Position numbers and translations under genes: made by a program | The notes under the pieces: generated by a model | Database searches by the model: none | Seen by the model: only the letters and a program-made list of their open reading frames with translations | Told to the model about the DNA's origin: nothing | Shown here: positions 1 to 11,102 of the stretch, one piece after another | Layout of the letters: the number at the start of each line of letters is the position of its first letter | Numbering within the stretch: position 1 is the stretch's first letter | Source: Carya illinoinensis | Taxonomy: Eukaryota > Streptophyta > Magnoliopsida > Fagales > Juglandaceae | Direction of reading: 5' to 3' | Length of the DNA stretch: 64,000 nucleotides | Assembly (NCBI RefSeq): GCF_018687715.1 | Contig: NC_056753.1 | Location: 16,096,501-16,160,500 of the forward strand

Positions 1-262
1 CTTCCTCTATTGTTGCTTTTTTCAATGGCTACAAGCCAAAAATCACGAAGTTGAAAAGTTCAAAGAATAAATTGTTGTACTTCAACGAATTGTTCAATAG
101 TCTCACACAAGGGAATGAATCATTTGACAGAAGAATAAACAGTTGAAATCTTTATTAGATTCTTCATTCCGCTTGCCGGTTCCCATGGATAAGAATGACA
201 TGATATTGTATGAAGAGAATGAGCATCTCAAACATGAGGCTAAGAATCTCAAGTTTATGTAA
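1..262 (+). pseudogene. gag-like coiled-coil fragment of another copia element
   Basis: Two + strand reading segments (about 52-146 and 145-262) in different frames read like the coiled-coil part of a copia gag. Both the spacing of residues around an L-T-Q-G-N motif and the E/K/L-rich tail ending in a TAA resemble the F-T-N-G region of the Sirevirus gag encoded in the opposite direction at about 3800. A frameshift or stop separates the two segments. The window starts inside it, so its left limit is unknown. This is inferred from weak residue patterns only. Confidence 0.35.
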
Positions 263-310
263 AAGTATTTAAAAAATCTATCTCTATTTTTATTGACTCT
301 GGTCTATCTT

Positions 311-3300
311 TTAAGATATATTCATAGCATACATCATACCTATTTCTCTTCTGATCATACATAATCTATCTTCTGGTAAAGGTTTTGTGAAAATATCTGC
401 TAAATGATCGTGTGTGTTTGTGAACTTTAATATTATATCGCCTTTTTGCACATGATCTCGAAGAAAATGATACCTTATTTCAATATGCTTAGTTCTAGAA
501 TGTTGTATTGGGTTCTTTGAAAGATTTATAGCACTTGTATTATCACATTTGATTGGAATGCGATTATACATGAGTTTAAAATCTTCAAGTTGTTGCTTCA
601 TGTAGAGAACTTGAGCACAACAACTACCCGCAGCAACATATTCTGCCTCAGTAGTAGATAGTGCAACAGAATTTTGTTTTTTACTAAACCAGGAAACTAG
701 TGCATGACCTAAGAAATGACATGCTCCACTGATGCTTTTTCGATCTATTTTACAGCCAGCATAATCTGCATCTGTGTAACTAATTAGATCGAAAGATGTG
801 TGCTTAGAGTACCATAACCCTAAGTTAATTGTACCACTAAGATATCTAAAAATGCACTTAACTGCAATTAAATGTGATTCTTTTGGAGATGATTGAAAGC
901 GTGCACATAAGCACACACTAAACATAATATCTGGTCTACTGGTTGTTAAATATAATAAACTACCAATCATACCTCGATATATCTTCGAGTCAACTGGCTT
1001 ACCGGATTCATCTTTATCAAGTTTAGTTGATGGGCTCATTGGTGTTCCAATTTCCTTAGCATTTTCCATCCTAAATTTCTTCAGTAATTCCTTAATATAT
1101 TTTGATTGATTGATGAATGTCTCACTTTTTGCTTGCTTAATTTGTAATCCGAGAAAGAATGTAAGTTCTCCCATCATGCTCATCTCAAATTCTTCCTGCA
1201 TAGTCTTAGCAAAAACTTGACACATATTTTTATTAGTAGCACCGAATATTATATCATCAACATAAATCTGAATCAAAAGAATATCATCATTTTCATATTT
1301 AATGAAAAAAGTTGTGTCGATTTTTCCTCTTGAAAAACCTTTTTCAATTAAGAAACCACTGAATCTCTCGTACCAAGCTCTAGGAGCTTGTTTAAGTCCA
1401 TATAATGCTTTTGTGAGTTTGAAAACATGATTTGGGGAAATATGATTTTCAAAACCTGAAGGTTGCTCAACATATACCTCTTCATTTATAAAACCATTTA
1501 AGAAAGCACTTTTAACATCCATTTGAAAAAGTTTGAAATCTTTATAACAAGCATATGCAAGTAGCATTCGAATAGCTTCTAATCTTGCGACAGATGCATA
1601 TGTCTCATCATAATCGATTCCTTCTTCTTGATTAAAACCTTGGGCTACAAGTCGAGCCTTATTTCTAGTAATGACTCCGGACTCATCTTTGTTGTTTCTA
1701 AAAACCCATTTTGTTTCAATAATAGTATGATTTTTGGGTCTAGGAACAAGTGTCTAAACATCATTTCTTTCAAATTGATTCAACTCTTCTTGCATAGCTA
1801 GAATCCAAGATTCATCAAGAAGTGCGTCATCAATATTTTTGGGTTCAATTTGAGATAGAAAAGCAGTATGATTGCAAATATTTCTAAGAGATGATCGAGT
1901 ACTTACACCTTGTGAAGGTTCTCCCAAAATTTGTTCCACTGGATGATCTTTCACAAATTTTCACTGTTTGGTTGCATCTTATATTAAATTTTGATGATCT
2001 TTCCTGATGGCTCCATGTTGAACTTCCTCTATTGTTTTCTCTTTGTTGAGATTGAGACTTTCTATGTTATTTATACCTTCTGTTTCTTCATCAATAGATT
2101 TCTTGGAGAGTGGAAAATTAGATTCATCAAATACTACATGCATAGATTCTTGTACAGTCAAAGTCTTTTTATTGAATACTTTATAAGCTTTACTATTAGT
2201 AGAATACCCGAGAAAAATACCTTCATCAGATTTTGCATCAAACTTACCTAAATTATCCCTGTCATTCAAAATAAAACATTTGCATCCAAATACATGAAAG
2301 TAACCAATGTTGGGCTTTTTCTCATTCCAAAGCTCATAGGGGGTTTTATCTAACTTAGACCTTAGTATAACTCTATTTATAACATAACATGCAGTACTTA
2401 CCTCTTCGGCTCAAAAATAACTAGGCAAGTTGTTCTCATTGAGCATTGTTCTTGCCATCTCTTGAAGAGATCTATTTTTCCTCTCTACTACCCCATTTTG
2501 TTGAGGAGTTCGAGGAGCAGAAAAATTATGCACAAAACCGTTTTCATCACAAAATGTTTCAATATTTTTATTAACAAACTCTTTTCCCCTATCACTTCGG
2601 ATACTTGAAATAGTATAGCCCTTTTCTTTTTGAATTCTCTTGCATAACTTGGTAAAGGCATTATGTGCCTCATCTTTATGAGCAAGAAAGATGACCCAAG
2701 TATATCTAGAGAAATCATCAACAATAACAAATGCATAATATTTTCCTCCTAAACTTGCAACTCTATTTGGTCCAAAAAGATCCATGTGTATCAATTGCAA
2801 TGGTCTAGTAGTGGAAATATGTTTCTTAGTTTTAAAAGAATTTTTTGTTTGTTTACCAAATTGACATGCATCACAAATTTTGTCTTTAAGAAAATTTGAT
2901 TTTGGTAAACCTCTCACAAAATCATTTTTTGAAAGTTTGGAAATAAGTTCCATATTAGCATGACCTAATCTTCTATGCCATAGCCAACTTGTTTCATTTT
3001 GAGCTGAAAAGCAAATAGCATCTTGTGAGGTAATTTCTTCAAAATCGATTGTATAAACATTATTGTTTCTAAAAGCAATAAAATAAATATTACAATCATG
3101 ATCATTCAAAATAATGCATTTATCCATTTTGAAAGTAACTGTAAATCCTTTATCACATAATTGACTTATGCTCAAAAGATTATGTTTTAAACCTTCAACA
3201 AGTAGAACATATTCAATTATGAGAGAAGATTCATTACCAATTTTACCTATTCTCACGATCTTCCCTTTCGAGTTGTCTCCAAATGTCACGTGTCCTTCTT

Positions 3301-3400
3301 CTTTAGATCTAAGATCAAAGAACTTAGTCTTGTCTCCCGTCATGTGTCTTGAACATCCACTATCTAAAAACCACTTATTTTTGCTTGTGGATGACTTCAT
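311..3400 (-). pseudogene. Sirevirus-like pol (protease-integrase-RT-RNase H), broken
   Basis: On the - strand the protease is at 3400-3300 (D-S-G-C-S-R-H-M). It is followed by the gag-pre-integrase H-H-C-C zinc region (about 2980-2860), the integrase core (H-M-D-L-F-G-P at about 2780, S-D-R-G-K-E-F at about 2600), the integrase tail (about 2269-2050), RT with Y-V-D-D (about 1260) and RNase H (D-A-D-Y at about 765; the D-N-T-S motif at about 545). All parts share one frame, interrupted by stops at 2413-2411, 1981-1979, 1963-1961 and 1756-1754. Each stop fits a single C-to-T or G-to-A change in a sense codon. The protein would direct polyprotein processing, reverse transcription and integration in virus-like particles; this copy cannot. 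Confidence 0.88.
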
Positions 3401-3458
3401 GCATACCTATAAAAACAATTAAAATGATTTTTCTTGATACCCAAGTTCTTTGGGTCCT

Positions 3459-5093
3459 TTATTTAATAGTATTAGAAGAAACAAGATTTTTAGGTACCCA
3501 TATGACCCTAATAGTCATTGTATGATTTCTTCTAATAGGACAAATATGATAATTATGACCATTTCTATTACAAAAATTACAAATAGCATGTGACATATAT
3601 GAAAAACTTGAATGATTATAATAATATCCTTTTTTGACAAAATTATTTTTATGAAAAGAATTTTGAATATTAGTCTTTGAGGTAGAATGATTATCAAAGA
3701 AATTTTTATAAGGTTTGTATTTTTGTTTTGGCATATATCTCAAACCTGCCTTGTCAAAAACACATCTTTGACTACCAAGAAGTTTTTCAAAATTTCTTTT
3801 TCCATTCGTAAAGTTTTCAACAATATTTTCTAAATCGGTTTTTTTCTTATTCAATTCAAGATTTTCATCTTTCAAAATGATACTTTCTTTTCTTAAAATT
3901 TCAATTTCGTTTGTTAAAGAAGAATTTTTCTTTTTCAAAGCAGTATACTTGATACCCAATTTTTCAAATTTCTCATAAATCTTTTCTAAAACATTTTGCA
4001 ATTCTTCATATGAAGGATTTTCAATATTATCAAGATTTGTTACCTCAATGTCATCTTTAGCCATAAGACAAAGATTTGCTGATTCTTCATTGCTTGCTTC
4101 ACTATCTGAGCTACTTGAATCATCATCCCATGTAGTTTTCATTGCTTTCTTGCCCTTATTTCGATCTTTCTTTAGCAGAGGACAATCTGACTTGATATGA
4201 CCAGGTTTATTGCATTTATAACAAATTAAAGTGTCATTTTTACTTGAATCTTTCTTGGAAAACTTTTTGAAGGATTTTCTCGGAGGAGTTCTATTTTTCT
4301 TCAAGAACCTCTGAATTCTTCTTATTATCATCGCAACTTCTTCATCTTTATCGTCATTTTCCTCATCTTCATCACTTTCAGTTTCATGAGGAACAACTTT
4401 AAGTGCTAAGCTCTTCTTTGGCTTTCCTTCTTCTTCTCCTCTTTTCAATGTGTACTCATGGGTGATAAGTGACCCGATGAGTTCATTGACTTCGAGCTTC
4501 TTGAGGTCTCTAGCTTCAAGAATTGCTGTAACTTTTGATTCTCAACGTTTTGGTAAAGAGTTGAGAATTTTTCTTACTATCTCTACCTTGGAATAAACTT
4601 TGCCAAGAGCTGTCAAGCTGTTTATGATGTTAGTAAAACGAGTGTGCATACCAGAAATAGATTCATCATCATTCATCTTAAACATTTCATATTCATGAGT
4701 AAGAATATAAATTTTTGATTCCTTTACTTGCGAAGTTCTTTCATAAGTTACTTCCAAGTTATCCCAAATTTCCGTTGCCATAGCGCAATTTATTATTCTA
4801 TTAAACTCATTTCCATTAAGAGCATTATATAATAAATTCATAGCAGTTAAATTTAAAGTATAAAGTTTATCATCTTCACGATCAAACTCTTCTTCTTCCT
4901 TTTTGACCTTTATTCCATCAACCATTTTTGTTGGAATATAAGGTCCATTTACAATACATTTTCAGATTTCTCTACCTTGAGCTTGAAGAAATATTCTCAT
5001 TCTAACTTTCCAGAATGAGTAATTATCTCCACAAAAGAGTGGAGGCCGACTGCTAGATTGACCTTCACCAAATGAAGCTGCAATGTTAGCCAT
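3459..5093 (-). pseudogene. Sirevirus-like gag with zinc knuckle, broken
   Basis: The ATG at 5093-5091 lies 46 bp inside the PBS, the usual place for gag. The early part (5093-4545) has the UBN2-type gag fold signature. A coiled-coil and K/E-rich stretch plus a CX2CX4HX4C zinc knuckle (about 4220-4180) follow. Stops at 4964-4962 and 4544-4542 interrupt an otherwise constant frame. After the stop at 3461-3459 pol resumes in another frame, by mutation or a natural gag-pol boundary. Gag forms the particle and binds RNA. A second Cys/His cluster (C-N-F-C-x-x-x-G-H) is visible at about 3580-3540. Confidence 0.85.
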
Positions 5094-5138
5094 AAGATCT
5101 TAACTCAAAAGATAGTTAATCTTATAATAGAGCTCTTA

Positions 5139-5150
5139 GCTCTGATACCA
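5139..5150 (-). other. Primer binding site (initiator Met tRNA type)
   Basis: The - strand reads TGGTATCAGAGC two bases inside the LTR end, the standard copia PBS complementary to the 3' end of initiator methionine tRNA. It fixes the element's orientation and the LTR edge. Confidence 0.9.
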
Positions 5151-5152
5151 AT

Positions 5153-6493
5153 TGTTGCCCAGATGACTAATACAAAAGGGGGGGTGAATTGAGTTGTATT
5201 AAAAAAAATAACAATTATAAATTAAATATATAATATAAAATATAAACAAAATATGAAATAACAATAAATATAAAGAGTAAGGGTAAGAGAGAAGCAAACT
5301 CAGTATGTTAACGAGGTTCGGCCCCACTGCCTACGTCCTCGCCTCAAGCTACCCCTTGAGGATTCCCAAATTCACTATTCAACCTCCTTCAGGTGGAGAT
5401 AGAAACCTATTACACCTTTGAACAACACCGCTACAAAGGATTCGTGTAGAACACCCTCTACACTTGCAATCACCTTACACGTGGTGATTCAACTATTCCC
5501 CGTGTAGAATACTTTCTACACACACAAGGGTTATACACACCCTTTTTCTGATACAAAAGCTGATAGTGGGTAGGTTATCAGAAAACACTCCTCAATGAGT
5601 GAAATAAGAATAATACAGCGCAAACTATATCTCTCAAAATGAACAAGGATTAATGCTCAATGCTTAAAGAAGAGAGAATGAAAGCTTTGAATGAATGTTG
5701 TATGCTCTTGGTGTTGTGAATGTGAAGCTCTCAAATGATCTATTTATAGGCATATGAGACTTCATATTCAAATTTAAAAAGATTCACATGTCAAAGACAA
5801 CATCATTCACTTTTTCAAAAAAAATTCAAATAAAAGGTTCTTCTTTTTCAATTGTCAATGACAACATCATTAACTTTTTCAAAAAAATCAAACCTAATCT
5901 TTTACTTTTGGCATATGACAAAATGAGCACACTTTCCTTTTCAAAAAATTCAAACCTAATCTTTTACTTTTTGCATATGACAAAATGAGCACACTTTACT
6001 TTTCAAACTTTTCAAACAAAATCATATACCTTTTGTATAAGTCTAAAAAAGTATCAAATACTTTTGAAAATATTCAAATAAAACATGCACATGTGAAAGA
6101 TGACAATCAATCATCTTTAATATTTTCAAAGTTCAACCCTTTAATCAAGGCATGCACATGCAAAAGATGACAATCAATCATCTTTCAAAATTTTCAAATT
6201 TAATTTTCAAAAATATTCATGCACATGTGGAAAATATATTTTAATGCTTTATGATAAAATATTAATTTTGAGCATTAATCCTAATTTCGAATTTTAAGAG
6301 ATTTACAACATTACTCTATAACTTTAATGTGAACTTGTTTCCTTCTTTCTCATGCTTGGTTCTTTGACGTGCTTGATTCCATTGTGTGAACAACTTGAGC
6401 TTGAAACTCCTTTATTCTTTGAATTCATTTGTTATCATCAAAATCTATGTGTAGATTTATAATCACATGAAACTTGGAACCTTGGGTTCAACA
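5153..6493 (-). repeat. 5' LTR of the Sirevirus-like element
   Basis: On the + strand the block begins TGTTGCCC directly beside the PBS and ends GTTCAACA, giving the TG...CA ends of an LTR of 1341 bp. The right part (about 5780-6230) contains several imperfect copies of a T/A-rich unit of about 60 bp. The right edge is chosen from the TG/CA rule without a second LTR to compare. Confidence 0.75.
5741..5750 (-). promoter_or_regulatory. LTR TATA box
   Basis: The - strand reads CCTATAAATA inside the LTR, about 590 bp upstream of the PBS. This is the expected location of the retrotransposon promoter at the U3/R border. Confidence 0.55.
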
Positions 6494-6960
6494 TATTACA
6501 TTATAAAAAATATATATAGTTTGGTCCGGTCTGATCTTAAATTTGTAGACTCCTGGATCGGACCGAATTTCACATATTTTGGGATCAAAACCAATTGGTT
6601 TAGAATTTAGTCCAGTCCGAACCAAATAATGTACAGTCTTATTTGTGAATAGTAGTAAAATAATTTAAGTTAAAATATTTTATGAGGTTTTAGAAAATAA
6701 TAGAAAAAATTAAATATAAATATTATAAAATTAAAATATTATTATAATATAATTTTTTAAAATTATTTTTATTTTAAAATTTGAAAAAATTGAATTATTT
6801 TTTATATATTTTTTTAAAATTTTAGAAAAATTATAATGATTATTTAATAATTAGATGAATAATTTAAAAATTTATAATTATAAAATACTTCTATTTAAAT
6901 AATATTTAAACGTGAAAAATAAATGAGATGAGATGAACCCAACTATGACACGGGGCCCCT
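6494..6960. other. AT-rich intergenic stretch with GGTCCGGTC relic
   Basis: There is no coding signal. From 6528 to about 6640 are GGTCCGGTC / GGATCGGACC motifs resembling the subterminal sequence of the hAT-like element at 49713-51500. The rest is A/T-rich. Confidence 0.4.
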
Positions 6961-7003
6961 GGCTCTCCCTACGCTTCGTAACTTCATTTATATTTCAGAA
7001 CTG

Positions 7004-7028
7004 CTCTCTCTCTCTCTCTCTCTCTCTC
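7004..7028 (+). repeat. CT microsatellite in the GOT1 leader
   Basis: A (CT)n run sits about 500 bp upstream of the GOT1 start codon. CT-rich tracts are common in plant core promoters and 5' leaders, so transcription probably starts nearby (inference). A likely 5'UTR intron acceptor (GGCGCAG) lies at 7492-7498. Confidence 0.6.
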
Positions 7029-7528
7029 GCGTAACGGTTTCTGCTCTCTGAGCTCTATATCCATCTCTCACTGCATCGCACGCACAGGTTCTTTTCGCAT
7101 CCCCTCCCCCCTCCCCGGGGTCTCTGCGATTTTTCTTCTTTGCAAGTTGTTTGCTGAGAAAGAAGTATGAAGGCAAGATAAAACTTAGGGCTGGGTTTTT
7201 GCTTTCTAATTCCCCTGTTTTTATCTTGGCATCACAAACGGAGTTTTAACTCTAGTAAATCTCTGTTTTGACGCCTTGTTCGATTCAACTCTTTTTTTTC
7301 TTGTTCCTCGTAAGATCTTCTACGTCAAATCGAGTTCGCTTTTCTTCTGATTGACCGAGGTTGTACAATTACATCCAGATCTTCTATGAATTCGAAGTTC
7401 CATGATAGAGAACATTATTCGATCTTTCCCTTCAGTTGTATATTAATTTTGCTCTTCTTTCTTTCCCTGAGTCTGTCTTTTCTCATTTGTGGCGCAGTGA
7501 AAGCGGGTCATTTCTGAGCATCGAAAAT

Positions 7529-9761
7529 ATGGTTTCCTTTGAGATGAATGACCGAAAGAGTGAGTACATATTGAAATTTTTCTTGCTTCTTCGATACTTC
7601 TTATCTATAGTATTTCTAATTTAATTCCGTTTGTGTTTTTTTTTTTTTTGGATAAATTGATTCGGGAGAAATTAAATACTTTGAAATTGTAGTGTTTATT
7701 TTATTTTAGTACTTTAATTTAATATGGACATGAATTATGGTGCTTTTTTCATTTTTATTTTTTGCTGCCTGCCTTTGGTCATCAATATGCAATAATATTT
7801 TTGGAATGATATCATAACATTTGAGAACAAATACTTAAAACTTTGGTTACACAGACAAATTGACCTATTACTCGAGGTCGTTCAAGTGCCTTGATCAAGA
7901 AAGTTTTATTTCATTACTGCATCGATCTTCCTTTGGTGTAGTTTTCAGCATTTCACTTGGTGCTAATATGACCTGTTTATGTAATTAATTATGAACATAC
8001 AAAAGAATAGGCACAATGTCGTACATGGTGAGATTATATGGGGTAGTGATGAATTGTTTGAGTTTTTCTAGTTTTTTCCTTTCTTCTTAGATGCTGTATG
8101 TAGGTATTTTCTCTTGTATACTTCCTCTGTACTTGGGCTATGCCTATTTATGGTAATAAAACTCTTATTAACTATAAAAAAATAAAATAAAATATGGGGT
8201 AGTGGTTACAGCTTTGCCAACTTTCTTGGAGGCTAGAAAATGTAAACTTGAAATGTGCATCTTGTTGTGTTACACCCCCTTCCCCTAGGTTAACTATCTA
8301 CCTAGCGAAAAAAAGATGCCATTAAAGTAAACAATTCTACGATCCAAGTTCGTGCACCCCATATTTTATTAAAGGGGTAAAATATGAATTTCTTAATTGT
8401 GTTATTATTATTTGTATTGTTTGGAGGTTTATTTTATGGCCTTTAGTGAGTATTAGAAAAGTAGTTTAGCGCCTAGAAGTATGGTGTAACAAGGCCCAAT
8501 CCATCTCCTAATGGGAAGAGTCAATTGAATTCAAGAAAAAATAGGAATCCTTGTTGTATAATGATTTCTCTTGACCAATCAGACCTGCCACCCCTAATTT
8601 ATAAGGATTAAGCCTATAATTTAGGGAACTTTTTCCCCTATCAACCTTATCAATAAAATTCTTTTTTACTGATAAAAAAATAGTGCACTTCTTCTTAAGG
8701 AATATCCCTAGAAGAGTGAGAAATTGTTTAGAATTTTGTCATAGGAAAAATTAATTCCTGGTAGTAGGAATGCCACTCTACTGCCAGTATATCACTGGCA
8801 GACTCGCGTGAGAGCAGCATGCACCTTTTTACCGCCTGGTGGTTTGCTTGAATGCAAGGCCGGCTCACAACTGTGGAAACGAATATTCTTTCAAACTACT
8901 AATCATTAAGACTACTATGAAAGATAAGGAAGTCTTTTTCTTGAAGATCACTAGCTGACGATGGATGAGCTTAAAAACCTTCTTCAATACTTTATATCTT
9001 GGGGCATCTGTTATGGATTTTAATACGTTGAGTCTTTATGATTTCCTTGTATGTTTTTCTGTTCGCAATTAGGCATTTGTCTTGTATACATCCTGTCTAC
9101 ACAGACTAAGCTTTTGCATTATTCATTAATTTTGATTGCTTATATAAAGAAATAGTTTTAGCGGCTGTTTGGGTTACCGACTGCAGCCCCTTTCAGTGAA
9201 TTCCAGCAGAAAATACAAAAATTAGACTCTGTAGAATATTACAAATTTAGTGAGTTCTAGAGTAGGGTTTTATGAAAATAGCAAAGTAGGCTTTTCTGGA
9301 TGCTTGTGACGAAACTATAAAGTTTATAAACTATAGACTTTCCTCTATGGTAAACAAATCACCTTTAATTTGATTTCCTTGATGCTGTAAAGATATGGAC
9401 GGCAGCATATTAGGAGAGGGATATCCATATTACTTGAATCACATAGAGGGAAGTGCAAAAATCTGATGAAGTACTCACCTAGGGTTCGATTCCCGTAAGG
9501 GATAGGTACTCATTCCCAGCCGCTTTCAGTTAGTGTTCATTGCTGAGTGATCGCTTGCTATTTGGCTGGAAAAGGTGGTCCGGAAGCTTCCTCTCTCCCA
9601 AGCAAGACAAGATCACCACTTCTCTCAGTAATGGACTTCCTTAAATTCTTCCTTAGCCTTAGATGTCCTTTCATAGAATAGATTCTTGAACCTCCGACAG
9701 ACGGAATCTTCATGCATGCGTTCTTTCTCTCCTCCCCTCAGCCATACATCTCATTTTTTCT

Positions 9762-9796
<35 letters not shown>

Positions 9797-11071
9797 TTTG
9801 GCTGTTTTTATTGGGCATTGAACCCCACCTTAGGTGCTGAGTGGTGCCCCCCCCCCCCTCCCCAATACCTAAAAAAAGTTCCATCTATGGAGCCTAAAGC
9901 TTAAACCATGGCAATTAGGGTTGAACTAGGGAAAAGCTGCAGCCTTGTATTTCTTGAACCTGGAGTTGATTTCTCTGAAGTTTGTCTTACCTAAAATTGC
10001 AACTTCTTCTCTGGGATTTGTTCTAGTTTTTCGGCAAGAAAACTCAAGGAAAAAGGGTTGTGGGAAGGCGGCACTGCAAGATATTTCTTTTTGGTTGATG
10101 GGAAGTGTGAGTGAGTGGCAAGGATGAAGGAAAGATCTGGATTTTCCTGAGGGCTGGGTGATATGGTGGCGATGGAAAGGGGTTGAGGAATTCTTTTGGC
10201 AGCCTTTGATTTATAAAAGAATTGGGAACTCTAGAGTGTATGTAGAGTGGCATCAGCTAGGATATATCCATAGGGTTTGCACCAGTTATCTAGGGTTTAA
10301 TTTTTATGAGGGAAGGGGCAACACAGGACCTAGGATGTGTTATCTTTCTTTGTTTCTTTGGATGCTTCTTGATTATAAAGAGAGAAATGATTGGTCCACA
10401 GAGGAATTACAAAAAAAAATTACTTTACAAATTGATGTGGTTTAAGGTGGTCCATCATGTTATGAAGCTTCTTTTATTGTAAAGTAAATTTGATGCACCA
10501 CATCAAGTCATGCAAGTTTGTAAACTTTCTTTTTGTAATTCTCTATGTATACCTAACATTTCTATTATAGAGATCGAAATCCCTAGGTTTAATCAAGAGA
10601 AGGAGGCAGCAGCCAGGTTTAAGAAAATAGGTTATTCTAATGGGCATTAACTGAAAGAGGCGACAAGGGCAGCCCTGTTTTCTAGGGTTTCTGGGTACCT
10701 TGTCATTGGGTAGTTCAGAGTCCTAAATTAGTCTAGGGATTTTCTGCAGCTGCTAGGGTGTTTACATCTAGGGTCTCTGTTATGGACAGTATTGTAGTGA
10801 TAGATTCCTAACCTGTCTAGGAGTTGTTTTAGGCAAGTTTTTGAAGAGTTTTTCTCTTCAAAAATTTGCCTTAGGATGTTGATTCCTTATAAAACACAAT
10901 CTGGCAGCTTCTATCAAGAAATCCATATTGTCATTCAAACATAAAAATATTAACAAAATAATGATGCAAGAAATCATGGGCCTGTGTGCCTAAGGTTCAA
11001 ATTTCACCATGTACTTGGACATTCTAGGGTTTTGATGTGACATAATGAGTTGCATATGTTTTTTCTTTGGT

Positions 11072-11102
<31 letters not shown>

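Larger units (their letters stand above)
311..6493 (-). mobile_element. Ty1/copia retrotransposon, Sirevirus-like, 3' LTR missing
   Basis: Reading on the - strand from the right, the order is LTR (6493-5153), PBS (5150-5139), gag with a CCHC zinc knuckle, protease, integrase, reverse transcriptase and RNase H ending at 311. This protease-integrase-RT order defines Ty1/copia. The LTR over 1.3 kb, the iMet-type PBS and the RNase H style suggest the Sirevirus (SIRE/Maximus) lineage, which is inference from family knowledge. No second LTR follows RNase H on the left; instead an opposing gag-like fragment begins within about 50-300 bp. The element is therefore truncated and dead. Its coding frame carries six in-frame stops and one frameshift. 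Confidence 0.9.

Noticed and set aside
9470..9500. GGTTCGATTCC, a tRNA B-box-like motif (possible SINE)
   Set aside because: No A box at the proper distance and no recognisable tRNA fold or poly-A end nearby.
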